DNA from: an uncultured bacterium
GTDB taxonomy: Bacteria; Planctomycetota; UBA1135; GCA-002686595
DNA: 64,000 nt
Assembly: GCA_937905825.1 (NCBI GenBank)
Contig: CALCXM010000083.1
Coordinates: 124,001 to 188,000 of the forward strand
Reading direction: 5' to 3'
Shown here: piece by piece, positions 63,150-64,000 of the stretch
How the letters are laid out: every line of letters starts with the position of its first letter
How positions within the stretch are numbered: position 1 is the stretch's first letter
Notes under the pieces: model-generated
The model's input: the letters and a program-made list of their open reading frames with translations, nothing else
Databases searched by the model: none
What the model was told of the DNA's origin: nothing
Program-made: the position numbers and the translations under genes

Positions 63150-63470
63150 ATGTTCATCGCCATCTACGAGTTTCAAGTTCGAAGCGAAGCGTCCGAGCGC
63201 TTCCGGGCCGCCTGGCTCTCCGTGACCCAAACGATCTACCGGCGTTGCGGAAGCCTCGGTTCGCGCTTGCACCGGGCGGGCCCCCAGCAGTTCGTCGCCT
63301 ACGCCCAATGGCCCAGCCAATCCCACTGGGAAAGCCTGGAAACGGGAGATTGGACCGCTGAGGAACAGGCGGCCAGTCAGGCCATGCAGGCTTGCCTCGA
63401 AAGCTCCAAGACCTTGCACAAGTTGGAGGTCTGCGACGACTACCTGCAAGCGGCCCCTTTCGTTGGTTAG
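63150..63470 (+). CDS. Small ABM-fold (antibiotic biosynthesis monooxygenase-like) protein
   Basis: The protein has 106 residues; the ATG at 63150 has a GAAGG site upstream. The fold is a small alpha/beta barrel of the ABM type: IAIYEFQVRSEASERFRAAW, a second strand SRLHRAGPQQFVAYAQWPS, and WESLETG. Members range from haem-degrading to polyketide-oxidising enzymes; many have no known role, and no ligand residue can be assigned here. The sulfatase-superfamily lipoprotein gene starts 3 bases after the stop. Confidence 0.65.
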   Translation: MFIAIYEFQVRSEASERFRAAWLSVTQTIYRRCGSLGSRLHRAGPQQFVAYAQWPSQSHWESLETGDWTAEEQAASQAMQACLESSKTLHKLEVCDDYLQAAPFVG

Positions 63471-63473
63471 GTC

Positions 63474-64000
63474 ATGAAGACTCTCTCCTCTCTCCTGGGC
63501 CGGCCCCAGTTGTCGCTTGCGTGCTGTGCCCTTGCCTTCGCTAGCCTCCTAGGCGGCTGCGGACCCTCCGGCAACAAGGCGCTACTGCCCAAGCTCCCCG
63601 CTGACACCAACCTTCTGCTGATCACCTTGGACACCACCCGGGCGGACCGCATCGGAAGCTATGGCCATGCTGCTGCGCAGACACCCAACCTGGATCGTTT
63701 GGCAACAGCCGGAGTTCGCTTTGAACGAGCCTACGCCCACGTGCCCCTGACCCTGCCCACCCACGCCAGCTTGCTGACCGGCACCCTGCCCCCGGAACAC
63801 GGCATTCACGACAACGGGCGGCGCGCTCTGAGTCCTGAACTCACAAGCATGGCGCAAGTCTTCCAACACAAGGGCTACCGCACGGGCGCTTTCGTGAGTG
63901 CCATCGCCTTGGATGGATCCTTCGGTTTGAATCGGGGCTTCGAAGTCTATGACGACCAACTCGCTTCCGGCGCAGCGCCTGGCGTGCGCGTCATTGACCG
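63474..64000 (+). CDS. Sulfatase/alkaline-phosphatase-superfamily lipoprotein, 3' truncated
   Basis: The start at 63474 lies 3 bases after the previous stop; 175 residues are visible and the frame is still open at the right edge. A lipoprotein signal ends in LLGGC (Cys29). Then comes the sulfatase-superfamily metal strand LLITLDTTRADRIGSYG (Asp53) and the nucleophile loop TLPTHASLLTG. The loop has Thr93 where formylglycine sulfatases have Cys or Ser. A related clade in bacteria carries TPR repeats after this domain, but that end is outside the window. Its substrate is unknown. Confidence 0.8.
   Translation, partial: MKTLSSLLGRPQLSLACCALAFASLLGGCGPSGNKALLPKLPADTNLLLITLDTTRADRIGSYGHAAAQTPNLDRLATAGVRFERAYAHVPLTLPTHASLLTGTLPPEHGIHDNGRRALSPELTSMAQVFQHKGYRTGAFVSAIALDGSFGLNRGFEVYDDQLASGAAPGVRVID

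Noticed and set aside
1-64000. CRISPR arrays, tRNA or rRNA genes, insertion sequences and phage genes
   Set aside because: I saw no repeat-spacer arrays, no transposase or integrase motifs and no rRNA-like sequence. tRNAs could be missed by eye but no intergenic gap showed a cloverleaf.

Overview
The window is 64 kb of high-GC bacterial DNA, densely coded on both strands. I see no rRNA, tRNA, CRISPR array, transposase or phage gene. The gene mix suggests a Planctomycetota chromosome. It has several long exported proteins built from carboxypeptidase-regulatory-like (beta-sandwich) repeats, HEAT-repeat and von Willebrand A exported proteins, a pseudo-M14/M14 peptidase pair, a TPR-type sulfatase-superfamily lipoprotein, B12/radical-SAM enzymes and many proteins of unknown function with signal peptides. 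The phylum is inferred from gene content and not proven by a marker.

Left part (1-19.7 kb): two tandem paralogous exported proteins (the first cut by the window edge); a lytic transglycosylase; a large exported zinc-ribbon/HEAT protein; a FetB-type permease; a double universal-stress protein; a NfeD-SPFH-SPFH membrane operon; recG; a chalcone-isomerase-like protein; a glycoside-hydrolase-like lipoprotein; and a three-gene operon joined by ATGA overlaps (DUF2142-like membrane glycosyltransferase, two-repeat membrane protein, zinc phospholipase C-like protein). A long imperfect inverted repeat lies between the HEAT gene and fetB.

Middle (19.8-37 kb): two giant regulatory-like-repeat proteins (1178 and 989 aa) flank the most interesting locus. 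That locus holds two overlapping B12/radical-SAM genes with C-terminal PqqD/RRE-like segments, then a 62-codon gene with a good ribosome-binding site, then a pentaheme cytochrome c. I read it as a candidate peptide-modification (RiPP-like) system. To its right are a metallo-beta-lactamase-fold hydrolase, a coiled-coil lipoprotein overlapping a squalene-cyclase-like toroid protein, and a vWA protein.

Right part (37-64 kb): a complete 14-gene complex I operon, nuoABCDEFGHIJKLMN, in canonical order, mostly with 1-25 base overlaps, ended by a strong intrinsic terminator. It is followed by a hybrid histidine kinase broken by a single-base frameshift; a PilZ protein; a zinc-less M14 pseudo-peptidase next to an intact M14 peptidase; an unknown exported protein; CBS, GNAT and FapA/DUF342 proteins; hisS with eukaryote/archaeal-like motifs; a monooxygenase-fold protein; and the start of a sulfatase-superfamily lipoprotein cut by the right edge.
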